Source: Bifidobacterium pseudocatenulatum DSM 20438 = JCM 1200 = LMG 10505 (GTDB lineage: Bacteria; Actinomycetota; Actinomycetes; Actinomycetales; Bifidobacteriaceae). Taken from it: DNA of 64,000 bases. The notes under the pieces are model-generated. The model was not told where the DNA came from. It saw nothing but the letters and a program-made list of their open reading frames with translations, and did no database searches. Shown here in pieces: positions 39,940-47,651 of this stretch; the first letter of the stretch is position 1, and each line of letters begins with the position of its first letter. The position numbers and the translations under genes are program-made. The stretch lies in contig NZ_AP012330.1 of the NCBI RefSeq assembly GCF_001025215.1, forward strand, positions 1,054,001-1,118,000, read 5' to 3'.

Positions 39940-40415
39940 CGGCAACGAACGAGGCGATATCTCCTGGAACGCCTGCGCTACGTAACTGACGCACGGTGAC
40001 TGGAATCGTGCCGATGCTGCTTTCCGAGGTGAACGCGACCACTCCGGCAGGGAAGAACGCTTTGAAGAAGTGGATTGGATTCAACTTCGTCAGTGTTAAG
40101 CAGCAGGAAGAATACGGTTTTCGCACCAATACTCTTTAAGCGCATGGACTCTCCAAGGTTCGTGATGCTGGAGATGATGCTGAACAGCAGCAGCGGAACC
40201 ACCAGTGCGGTAATTGCGTTGGACCAGATGGAACCCACCGCGCCGACATAATCAGTGTGGCCGTTGAAAGCGATTCCCAAAATGATACCGAATGCCGTTG
40301 CAAGCAACACGCGTGTGGTGAAACCCGCGTTTTTCTTACGTTTGAGAAACGCCAGGATGACGAACAGGATCGCGGCTACGCCGAGGGCGATCCAATCATA
40401 TGCGATGCCTGACAT
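39940..40415 (-). pseudogene. Decayed DAACS transporter (dicarboxylate or cystine symporter)
   Basis: The N-terminal ~105 residues (GIAYDWIALGVAAILFVILA, then GIILGIAFNG and TALVVPLLLFSIISSITNL) read as the first membrane helices of a DAACS symporter, with AAGGGA before the ATG at 40415. After FFLLLNT the frame is lost. A second piece in another frame (PAGVVAFTSESSIGTIPVTVRQLRSAGVPGDIASFVA) is the later TQSS-like substrate-site hairpin. About 150 residues between them and the whole C-terminus are absent, so an internal deletion with a frameshift at about 40090 has destroyed the gene. Confidence 0.75.
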
Positions 40416-40556
40416 TACTATCATTCCCTTCCCAAAAAATGGTGATACATTACGTGAGATACCCCCACGTTCATGTCGGACATCAATCTATCCGCTCCGT
40501 CTCCGGCGCAACGCCTTGTAGTTATTGCTGTTTTCCATAGTCGTCTATCAGACGGT

Positions 40557-40611
40557 AGTCATTCCGAGGCACGCATGCTGACATTCCAGCGCTCCACAAG
40601 TCATTCCGAGA
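40557..40611. repeat. Short direct repeat upstream of glmU
   Basis: AGTCATTCCGAG occurs at 40557-40568 and again at 40599-40610, 42 bp apart (about four helical turns). It may be a tandem regulator site for glmU; no other content was seen in the 300-nt gap. Confidence 0.35.
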
Positions 40612-40713
40612 CGTGGTTGTTTTGCGTTTAGGGAGGGCTCGTTTTAAGATGGAACGTCGGATAACTGGCTTCGTGTCTGGATTTGTGAGAGCCGGAGGAA
40701 TTGGAGATTAGAC

Positions 40714-42096
40714 ATGGCATTAAGTGCCGCGATTATTCTTGCGGCGGGTGAGGGCACCCGCATGCGTTCCAACAAGCCGAAAGTGCTGCACACTTTGGCC
40801 GGAAAGACGTTTTTGAACCGTGTGATGGACTCCGTGTCGGCGCTCGACCCTGAAACGTTGGCCGTGGTCGTGCACTACCAGGCGGAACGAGTCGCCGAAG
40901 CGGCCCGCTCCTACAATGAGCGTGTCACCATCGTCAATCAGGACGACATTCCCGGCACCGGGCGAGCCGTGCAGTGCGCCATGACGCAGTTGAAGGAGCA
41001 AGGCGGTCTTGACGGCTCGGTGCTGATCGCAGCTTCGGATATGCCGCTGCTCGACGCCGACACGTTGAACCAGCTGCTTGCCTTCCATGAGCAAAGCGGC
41101 AACGGAGCCACCGTGCTCACCACCATTCTTGACGATCCTACTGGCTATGGTCGCATCATCCGCGACAGCAAAGGCAACGTGCTGCGCATCGTGGAACAGA
41201 AGGACGCCAACAGCAGCGAACTGGCCGTGCATGAAGTGAACACGTCCGTCTACGTGTTCGATGCCAAACTGCTGGCTGAAGCGATCGCCAACCTCAAATC
41301 CAACAACGCCCAAGGCGAGTTCTACCTGACCGACGCACTCGAAACCGCCAAAGCCAACGGTGCCGTCGGTGCGTTCGCCGCCCCCGACCCGTTGAGCGTC
41401 GAAGGTGTCAACGACCGCGTGCAGCTCGCAGCGCTCGCCAAAGCTCACAACAAGCGTATCTGCGAGCATTGGATGCGTAAGGGCGTGACCATTCTCGACT
41501 CTGAAACCACGTGGATCGAAGATGACGTGCGTATCGAACGCGATGCGGTGATCCTTCCCGGATGCTTCCTGGAAGGCCAGACTGTGATCGGCGAGGGCGC
41601 GCAGGTCGGCCCATACACAACACTTATCAGCGCGGTCATCGATGCCGACGCCCATGTGGAGCGTTCCCGCGTGCAGGAAACCCACATCGGTCGCGCGGCC
41701 AACATCGGTCCGTGGACGTACCTGCGTCCGGGCAACGATCTTGGCGAGGAGTCCAAGGCCGGCGCCTTTGTGGAAATGAAGAAGGCGCACATCGGCAACG
41801 GCACCAAGGTGCCGCATCTGAGCTATGTTGGCGACGCCGACTTGGGTGAGCACACCAATATCGGCGGCGGTACCATCACCGCCAACTATGATGGCGTGCA
41901 CAAGCACCACACCACCATCGGATCGAACGTGCACGTCGGTGCCGGCAACCTGTTCGTGGCCCCTGTCGAAGTCGGCAGCGGCGTCACTACCGGAGCCGGT
42001 TCCGTGGTACGCCACGACGTTCCGGACGATTCCATGGTCTATTCCGAAAACACACAACATGTAGTAGAGGGCTGGAAGCCCGAATGGGAGCGCTGA
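40714..42096 (+). CDS. glmU: Bifunctional UDP-GlcNAc pyrophosphorylase / glucosamine-1-P acetyltransferase
   Basis: A 460-residue enzyme making UDP-GlcNAc for peptidoglycan. The N-terminal uridyltransferase domain has LAAGEGTRMRSNKPKVLH. The C-terminal left-handed beta-helix acetyltransferase has YLRPGNDLGEESKAGAFVEMK (core GAFVEMK), the SYVGDADLG turn and NIGGGTITANYDG. GGAGGAATTGGAG precedes the ATG. It is followed 2 nt later by rsfS. Confidence 0.96.
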   Translation: MALSAAIILAAGEGTRMRSNKPKVLHTLAGKTFLNRVMDSVSALDPETLAVVVHYQAERVAEAARSYNERVTIVNQDDIPGTGRAVQCAMTQLKEQGGLDGSVLIAASDMPLLDADTLNQLLAFHEQSGNGATVLTTILDDPTGYGRIIRDSKGNVLRIVEQKDANSSELAVHEVNTSVYVFDAKLLAEAIANLKSNNAQGEFYLTDALETAKANGAVGAFAAPDPLSVEGVNDRVQLAALAKAHNKRICEHWMRKGVTILDSETTWIEDDVRIERDAVILPGCFLEGQTVIGEGAQVGPYTTLISAVIDADAHVERSRVQETHIGRAANIGPWTYLRPGNDLGEESKAGAFVEMKKAHIGNGTKVPHLSYVGDADLGEHTNIGGGTITANYDGVHKHHTTIGSNVHVGAGNLFVAPVEVGSGVTTGAGSVVRHDVPDDSMVYSENTQHVVEGWKPEWER

Positions 42097-42098
42097 AT

Positions 42099-42506
42099 AT
42101 GCCGGCAGTACAAGATTCCATCGACGCCATCCGCATCGCCGCCGCCGCGGCCGACCGTATGAAGGCCACCGACCTTGTTGCCTTCGACGTCACCGAACCA
42201 TTGGCCATTACCGACGCGATGCTCGTCGCCACCGCTTCGAACGAACGTCAGGTGTTGGCGGTTGCCGAAGAGATCGAAAAGGACCTGTATCTCAAAAGCG
42301 GCAAGCGTCAACCGCGTTCCCGCGAAGGCTTGACCGAAGGCCAGTGGGTGCTGCTCGACTATGGTGATTTCGTGATCCACGTCATGCATCAGGAGTCCCG
42401 CGACTTCTATCGCCTCGAACGCTTGTGGAAGGATTGCCCGAGCATCGACCTGCAGCTCGAACATCCGGAGACTTCCGACGAAGAGACCGCGGAAATCGCG
42501 GAATAA
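42099..42506 (+). CDS. rsfS: Ribosomal silencing factor RsfS
   Basis: A 135-residue RsfS/YbeB/Iojap protein that binds ribosomal protein uL14 and prevents subunit joining in starvation. ATDLVAFDVTEPLAITDAMLVAT (core KATDLVAFDV) and WVLLDYGDFVIHVMHQESRDFYRLERLW (core LLDYGDFVIHV) are the family hallmarks. The ATG at 42099 lies 2 nt past the glmU stop. The next gene is GpgP-like, in the same order as in mycobacteria. Confidence 0.95.
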   Translation: MPAVQDSIDAIRIAAAAADRMKATDLVAFDVTEPLAITDAMLVATASNERQVLAVAEEIEKDLYLKSGKRQPRSREGLTEGQWVLLDYGDFVIHVMHQESRDFYRLERLWKDCPSIDLQLEHPETSDEETAEIAE

Positions 42507-42515
42507 CACGTATGA

Positions 42516-42552
42516 ACATGCCTTCCCGTATAGATGCGGAAGGCATGTTTTC
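42516..42552 (+). terminator. Terminator after rsfS
   Basis: AACATGCCTTCC, an 11-nt loop, its complement and TT. Confidence 0.7.
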
Positions 42553-42614
42553 ATATCAAGCGAAGCAGTTTTCGCAAACATTCCATAATCGAGAAAGCAA
42601 CGGAGAGCAGCAGC

Positions 42615-43346
42615 ATGCCTCGAAACGTCGAACTTGAGCATAACAGCGCAGTACCGGAACACGTGCACGCCATCACGCTGGTGCGTCACGGACGTACCGC
42701 CTACAATGCGCAGCATCGTCTGCAAGGCCAGATCGACATTCCCCTCGACGAAGTCGGACAATGGCAGGTTCGCCAGACGGCCGACGCATTGCGTGAACTG
42801 TATGTTGATCGTCGTCCCGATATTCCGAACCGGCTGGTCATCTGTTCCGATCTGGGGCGTGCCGCAGCCACCGCGCATGCGTTCGCCGACCCGCTGGGCT
42901 TGGAAGTGCATCCCGACATCCGCGTGCGTGAACGCAGCTTCGGCGATTGGGAAGGCATTCCGGTTGAGGAACTCGCGCAACGGTACCCGGAAGACTATCG
43001 TTCCTGGGCTGAATTCCGTGGCGGCGAACTCAAATACGGTGCCGAACCCAAGGAGGAAGTCGGACGTCGTGGCGTCGAAGCGTTGAACGATTGGGCGTTC
43101 CGTGCCGGATCCGACACGGACTTGTACGTGTTCTCGCATGGTGCATGGATTTCTCAAACGTTGCAGACGCTGCTGGGAATGGCGGATGCGCATGGCGATT
43201 TCGCCGACATTTTGTCGATGCGCAACGCTCACTGGGTGCGGCTCATTCCATTGGAGATCGGTTCCACATTGCGTTGGCGTTTGATGGACTACAATCACGG
43301 TCCCGCTATCGCCGATTCCGAGGAATGGGAGCATCCCAGCCTGTAG
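42615..43346 (+). CDS. Histidine phosphatase, GpgP-like
   Basis: A 243-residue phosphoglycerate-mutase-superfamily phosphatase. The catalytic motif is LVRHGRTAYN, followed by RLQGQIDIPLD, CSDLGRAAATA, the acid in RERSFGDWEG, and the second His in FSHGAWI. In Mycobacterium the gene after rsfS encodes glucosyl-3-phosphoglycerate phosphatase; the same order and family here suggest GpgP or a related phosphatase, by inference. The start ATG at 42615 has GGAG upstream. A paralogue lies at 50218-51066 with a closely similar N-terminal motif. Confidence 0.8.
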   Translation: MPRNVELEHNSAVPEHVHAITLVRHGRTAYNAQHRLQGQIDIPLDEVGQWQVRQTADALRELYVDRRPDIPNRLVICSDLGRAAATAHAFADPLGLEVHPDIRVRERSFGDWEGIPVEELAQRYPEDYRSWAEFRGGELKYGAEPKEEVGRRGVEALNDWAFRAGSDTDLYVFSHGAWISQTLQTLLGMADAHGDFADILSMRNAHWVRLIPLEIGSTLRWRLMDYNHGPAIADSEEWEHPSL

Positions 43347-43459
43347 CCAGCCTGTAGCCGGCCGATACATGATGTCGGACGCTGGTCTGTCACCGCTTTT
43401 TCAAGCTTTTCACAGAATCGCCAGTACTTTCATAGCGAAATTAGCTATCGTCATGGCTT

Positions 43460-44590
43460 GTGAAAAACTTTTTTAAGGGAATCTCTTTTTCGTCGATTTG
43501 CGCGGGTGCGCTGGCGGCGGTCACGTCATTCCTACTTTCCGCGAAAATCGGTATCGCGGGATCGGTGATTGGTGTGGCCGCGGGTTCGGTTGTTTCCGCG
43601 GTTGCCACGCAGGTCTACAAGAACGTTTTGAAGGCATCAGGGGAGAAGATCCAACAGGCCGTGCCGTTCCCGTCGAGTAGCGAGACGGTTTCGAATGAGC
43701 GAGCTGCGGATGAAACGCAGGTGCTTGGCTCTTCCGAACAGGATGATGAGACGAGGATTATTGGATCGTCTCCTGTTGCGTCGGATGTCACGATGGTATT
43801 GTCTGCCGATACGGCTGCGGTAGCGCAGTCCGGTTTACCGCGCGTCATTTCCTCCGGACAGGAATATGCGGATGCGACTCGTGCGCTCGGCGATATTGCC
43901 GGGGCAGGGGAGACTTCCGTTTTCCCGAACGGACAGCGTGGCGTCAGCGATGTTGGCGTAGTTACCGGTAAGACCGGAACACTCGGAAGCGCGCATGATG
44001 CCCGAGTACAGCATGCTGGGCAGCGTTCCTCGAATTGGTTGCATAGCAAGTACGCTCCGGCGATCATCGCATTCGTCAGTGCTTTGGTTGGTGTGGGAGT
44101 GAGCGCGGGATTGATTCTTGCTTTCACCGGCGGTCAGGGGACGGACACCGTGGTGCGTGACGTGGTGCATGAGAAGGTTGTACCTTCGCATGGAAATACC
44201 GATGACTATCAGACTGGCGACGGGCAGACCCCCGTGCAAAAGCCTAAGTCCGATTCCACGGATTCGAACGACGAAACCACCACGGACGGCAGCGACAAAA
44301 CCACCAACGGATCCACCGACTCGTCCACTTCCAACGGCACATCGAGCAATACCAATGGATCCACGTCCGGAAACAGCGGGTCGTCATCCGATAATTCCAG
44401 CAATGGTTCCAGCCAGAACGGAACGGATTCGTCCAACGGCACTGGCTCAAACGGAGGCACGTCCGGCACCACTGGTGATGGCTCATCATCCGGATCCGGA
44501 AACAGCGGAACCGATGGTTCGACTGGCACTGGCACGTCGGGATCCACCGACGGTACTACCGGCTCGACGGGAGATGCAAGTAGTAACTAA
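43460..44590 (+). CDS. Membrane protein with Thr-motif repeats and Ser/Gly/Asn tail
   Basis: A 376-residue protein with a GTG start. It has a hydrophobic glycine/alanine-rich N-terminus (~10-60), a polar stretch (~65-190), a second membrane helix at ~200-222, and a ~120-residue low-complexity tail of Ser, Thr, Gly, Asn and Asp. The polar stretch repeats short Thr-centred motifs (DETQVLG, DETRIIG, DATRALG, GETSVFP); the last resembles the phosphorylated ETTSVF site of GarA, so Ser/Thr-kinase substrates are possible. There is no LPxTG or enzyme motif. The upstream SD is poor, so the start is uncertain. Confidence 0.65.
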   Translation: MKNFFKGISFSSICAGALAAVTSFLLSAKIGIAGSVIGVAAGSVVSAVATQVYKNVLKASGEKIQQAVPFPSSSETVSNERAADETQVLGSSEQDDETRIIGSSPVASDVTMVLSADTAAVAQSGLPRVISSGQEYADATRALGDIAGAGETSVFPNGQRGVSDVGVVTGKTGTLGSAHDARVQHAGQRSSNWLHSKYAPAIIAFVSALVGVGVSAGLILAFTGGQGTDTVVRDVVHEKVVPSHGNTDDYQTGDGQTPVQKPKSDSTDSNDETTTDGSDKTTNGSTDSSTSNGTSSNTNGSTSGNSGSSSDNSSNGSSQNGTDSSNGTGSNGGTSGTTGDGSSSGSGNSGTDGSTGTGTSGSTDGTTGSTGDASSN

Positions 44591-44699
44591 TGTCGCTGGT
44601 GGCGCACTTCCCATGTCGCCCGCATAAGGTTCACATAAGGTGATTGCGTAGTGCGGTTTTACTCATGCCAATTCCTCAGTGCGGGCGACACGCCGAAAT

Positions 44700-44728
44700 T
44701 TGCGTGACTTATGTCTGCGATGTATATT
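44700..44728 (+). promoter_or_regulatory. Promoter of tRNA-Ala
   Basis: TTGCGT, a 17-nt spacer and TATATT, ending 25 nt before the tRNA. Confidence 0.6.
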
Positions 44729-44753
44729 ATACAGAGTTTGCAGGGCAGACTTT

Positions 44754-44826
44754 GGGGCTATGGCGCAGCTGGTAGCGCATCTCCATGGCATGGAGAGGGT
44801 CAGGGGTTCGAATCCCCTTAGCTCCA
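44754..44826 (+). tRNA. tRNA-Ala(GGC)
   Basis: A 73-nt cloverleaf: acceptor GGGGCTA with TAGCTCC (one G-U), anticodon arm TCTCC-ATGGCAT-GGAGA (anticodon GGC), T-arm GGGGTTCGAATCCCC, discriminator A. CCA is not encoded. Confidence 0.96.
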
Positions 44827-44835
44827 CGATTATCG

Positions 44836-44865
44836 AGGGCCACTCCGTAAGGGGTGGCCCTTTTT
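44836..44865 (+). terminator. Terminator after tRNA-Ala
   Basis: AGGGCCACTCC, loop GTAA, GGGGTGGCCCT and TTTTT. Confidence 0.85.
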
Positions 44866-44890
44866 GTTGAAACGACGCTGTTTCGCGGAC

Positions 44891-45022
44891 GTGCTTGCCG
44901 AACCTCAAAAACGGTTCAAGGTGATAGAAACCGGTTATAAGGTGGTAAAGAAACAGGACTTCCACGACGACGCGGAGAACCTTCGGCAAGATCGTATACA
45001 AGCCGAACAGACGGACGCATGA
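44891..45022 (+). other. Possible gene fragment or structured RNA
   Basis: A 43-codon frame (VLAEPQKRFKVIETGYKVVKK and on to TGA) reads like the C-terminal end of a real protein but has only GTG/TTG starts and no ribosome site. The same segment has CTTGCCGAA and TTCGGCAAG as 9-bp arms 91 nt apart and an inner GAACC/GGTTC, so a folded RNA is an alternative. After 45022 the sequence turns AT-rich up to the fic start. I cannot assign it. Confidence 0.3.
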
Positions 45023-45177
45023 ACGACCCGTGTCGGCAGGGGTGTCGGCGACGGACGGTAGAGCCGACATGGGCTTATTGTTAATTTTCATTCATAGATG
45101 CTTTGTCTTGTCTTATGAGTGCTTCTAATTTATAATCCTCATAAAATATAAATGACTTTTTGAAAGCAGTGACCGTT

Positions 45178-46440
45178 ATGAGCATGGAATACAGGACTTT
45201 GGCGCGGCTGTTCCACGCCGACAGGAGCATGGACTCCTACGCCAACCACGACCGGCTCGTCAGACAACGCCTCGAAGCGGACTCCACATTCACAACCGGA
45301 ATCGGCACACCCTTGGGCGAACTGTTCATCGCCACGCCGCGCTGCGTGTGCATGCTCACACAGAAGGTGCTCCTCGCCGAACGCCGGGTATCGGCCATGT
45401 GGCGGAGCATCCCAGGAGTCATGCGGTGGAACTACATCTACCACGCCATATCCGAGGAATTGCTCGCCACCAACGAGATGGAGGGGGTCAGGTCGACGCG
45501 GAAGGAGACGGAAGCCGCCGTGGCCGCAGCCCGGCAGGCCAGGACCGAGGGCGACATGGAGAAGGCCAGGTTCGGCGAGTTCGCGAAACTGTATCTCAAC
45601 CTCACCAATCGCGACGTTGAACTGCCCAAGACTCTCGAGGACATCAGGGACATCTACGACAAGATAGCCCTCGACGAGATCGACGACAAGAACAGACCCG
45701 ACGGGGAGCTGTTCAGGAAAGGCGATGTCGAGGTCCAAGGACCGCACGGCACCGTCATCCACAGCGGCGTCAGCAGCGAGGCGCGGATATCAGCGCTGCT
45801 CGCACAGATGATGGACCTCGCCCGGTCGGATACCATACCGTTCCTGCAGCGGGCGATAGCCAGCCACTTCCTGTTCGAATACATCCACCCGTTCTACGAC
45901 GGCAACGGCAGGACAGGCAGGTATCTGCTCGCGCTCTACCTCAGCAACGATCTCACTCTGCCCACCGTGCTGTCCCTCTCCAGGACGATCGCGGAGAACA
46001 AGAACGAATACTACAAGGCGTTCACTGAGGCCGAGGACAAACTCAACAGCGGGGAACTCACGTTCTTCGTATACACCATCCTCGGACTCATCGAACGGGC
46101 GCAGGAATCCCTGATCGAGGAGCTCGGCGTCAAAATCGACCAGCTCGACAAGGCGACCGTCCTGCGTGACGAGCTACGGAGGGAACATGCACTGTCCACG
46201 AACGCGACCCTGCTTCTCTACGCAGTCATGCAGGAGGAGCTGTTCGACACCACCAAGTCCATGACGCTCGAAGATGCAGGCGGCGACCTCATGCTGACGA
46301 AACAGACGATCCGCAAATACGTGGATGAGCTGGCGGGCGCGAGCCTCATCGAGTTCACAGGAAGACGCCCTCTCAGATTCAGGGCCTCCGGGGCGTTGCG
46401 TACGCGCATACAAGCAAAGCGAGAATGGGGGATGGAATAA
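45178..46440 (+). CDS. Fic-domain protein (AMPylase), class II auto-inhibited
   Basis: A 420-residue Fic protein that transfers AMP to target proteins. The active motif HPFYDGNGRTGR is intact (catalytic His at its start). The inhibitory helix motif [ST]xxxE[GN] is present upstream as TNEMEG near residue 100, so it is a class II, self-inhibited Fic. A Fic-N-like domain precedes it, and a C-terminal winged-helix-like region (KQTIRKYVDEL) follows. Arg is coded by AGG and AGA far more often than in neighbours (at least eleven AGG), a sign of transfer. The start (45178 or 45184) has a weak SD. No antitoxin gene adjoins it. Confidence 0.88.
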   Translation: MSMEYRTLARLFHADRSMDSYANHDRLVRQRLEADSTFTTGIGTPLGELFIATPRCVCMLTQKVLLAERRVSAMWRSIPGVMRWNYIYHAISEELLATNEMEGVRSTRKETEAAVAAARQARTEGDMEKARFGEFAKLYLNLTNRDVELPKTLEDIRDIYDKIALDEIDDKNRPDGELFRKGDVEVQGPHGTVIHSGVSSEARISALLAQMMDLARSDTIPFLQRAIASHFLFEYIHPFYDGNGRTGRYLLALYLSNDLTLPTVLSLSRTIAENKNEYYKAFTEAEDKLNSGELTFFVYTILGLIERAQESLIEELGVKIDQLDKATVLRDELRREHALSTNATLLLYAVMQEELFDTTKSMTLEDAGGDLMLTKQTIRKYVDELAGASLIEFTGRRPLRFRASGALRTRIQAKREWGME

Positions 46441-46930
46441 AATGCCTTTGTGCTTTCTCTGGCAGATACTGTCTGACATATCTAAGCCAGCAAACAAGAA
46501 TTGCCACATCGCAAAAAGCCCAGGCTAAATCGGAAATGTCTGAATCTGCATAAATTCTTTTGAGGGAAAAACCCATCAATGGAATAAAGGAATTCACACA
46601 CAATATCTAAACCAAGTGCGGATATCGGCATGCTGCAGGCTTTGTCTTTGAACCCATTGCGAATCAACTCGACGTGCATATCGTCCAGCAGATACCGCTG
46701 ATGCCAACCCAAAATCAATCCTTTCTTTTCCATGATTGATTGGATAGCGGATGATCGTGGTCTGATGCCTCAGCAAAGTGCGAAACAGGTGTTATCTCTC
46801 CTAAATTCGGTTTCAGATGGAGCGCGTATGTGATGTTATTCACGTTGGGCGAACATGCGTTGTGGGGTTTCTTGTCGTAGTCTGAAAGTATGCCCGCATT
46901 CCATGGGCATATAGACGAAAGGACGGCATC
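46441..46930. other. AT-richer gap with a doubtful small minus-strand frame
   Basis: An 83-codon frame lies at 46482-46733 on the minus strand (MEKKGLILGWHQRYLLDDMH at its start) without a ribosome site or known homologue, and an overlapping frame could continue it after a frameshift. I regard it as an unassigned fragment that may have come in with the fic gene. The right end carries the promoter and GAAAGGA site of the next gene. Confidence 0.35.
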
Positions 46931-47335
46931 ATGGTAGATCTCACCGATGAGATGAAGGGATTCCTCAACAGCAACCTCGCATGGGTGGCCACCATCAGCA
47001 AAGAAGGCCAGGTCGATCTCGGTCCGAAGATGAGCATGTTCATCATCGACAACAACCATATCGGCTACCACGAGCGCACCGCGGGCCAGACATACCGTAA
47101 CCTGCTTGACGGCAGTGATCTGGTCGTCGCGGTCGCCAACCTCGAACAGAAGAAGGGATACCGTTTCCGCGGCAACGTCGTGCTGCATTCCGATGACGCC
47201 ATCTATGACGAACAGGTCAAAGTCGCCGAAGAACGCGGCACGAAAAAGCCGATGACCATTCCGGTTTTGGAGATCACGGAAATTCAGGATCTCACTCCGG
47301 GCGCTACGGCAGGCAAAACCATCGTCAAGGACTGA
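46931..47335 (+). CDS. Pyridoxamine 5'-phosphate oxidase-family protein
   Basis: A 134-residue split-barrel FMN/F420-type flavoprotein family protein. LAWVATISKEGQVDLGPKMS and the GYHERTAGQTYRNLL region are characteristic; a true PNPO has a longer C-terminus with RxxxxR motifs, so vitamin B6 oxidation is not implied. Many such small members are heme- or flavin-binding or of unknown role. GAAAGGA precedes the ATG. It is monocistronic. Confidence 0.8.
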   Translation: MVDLTDEMKGFLNSNLAWVATISKEGQVDLGPKMSMFIIDNNHIGYHERTAGQTYRNLLDGSDLVVAVANLEQKKGYRFRGNVVLHSDDAIYDEQVKVAEERGTKKPMTIPVLEITEIQDLTPGATAGKTIVKD

Positions 47336-47374
47336 TCGGTTCCATACTGAACCAGTCGAAACGACAATATCGGA

Positions 47375-47411
47375 GAACCGCAGACGGGACTGTATGTCCG
47401 GTCTGCGGTTC
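47375..47411 (+). terminator. Hairpin after the flavoprotein-family gene
   Basis: GAACCGCAGAC and GTCTGCGGTTC (11 bp perfect) with a 15-nt loop that itself has GGGAC/GTCC. There is no T-run, so termination is less certain. Confidence 0.5.
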
Positions 47412-47502
47412 GCTGTTATCGGAACGGAAGATCGCGAATCTGCAGCATATCGTTCGCGGCGGTTCGACCATGGATTCCTATACGGCAGTTGCATGTATGG
47501 GT

Positions 47503-47546
47503 TGTGGATAAGTGTGGATAAGTGTTCGCTCATCCACTTATCCACA
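47503..47546. promoter_or_regulatory. Three perfect DnaA boxes forming an inverted repeat
   Basis: TGTGGATAA occurs at 47503-47511 and 47513-47521, and its complement TTATCCACA at 47538-47546. The second and third are the ends of a perfect 12-bp inverted repeat (TGTGGATAAGTG, 10-nt centre, CACTTATCCACA). The site lies ~105 nt upstream of the pilin gene. It could be a DnaA-binding cluster, an operator or a hairpin in the pilin leader. Confidence 0.65.
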
Positions 47547-47651
47547 GATTTTCTTAAAGAGGTGGCGGGCGAATATTGGTTTCTGCCATGCTGGTCTGCA
47601 CGCATAAGCGAAGACGCCTATGCGACAACCAACAACCAAAGAAGGTGAACC

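Noticed and set aside
44663..45091. A 142-codon minus-strand frame through the tRNA-Ala gene
   Set aside because: It reads through the complement of the tRNA and its terminator, so it cannot be a real gene.
44754..46930. tRNA-Ala as an attachment site with a flanking direct repeat around the fic region
   Set aside because: I looked for a repeat of the tRNA 3' end (TTCGAATCCCC) downstream and found none, and there is no integrase in the window.
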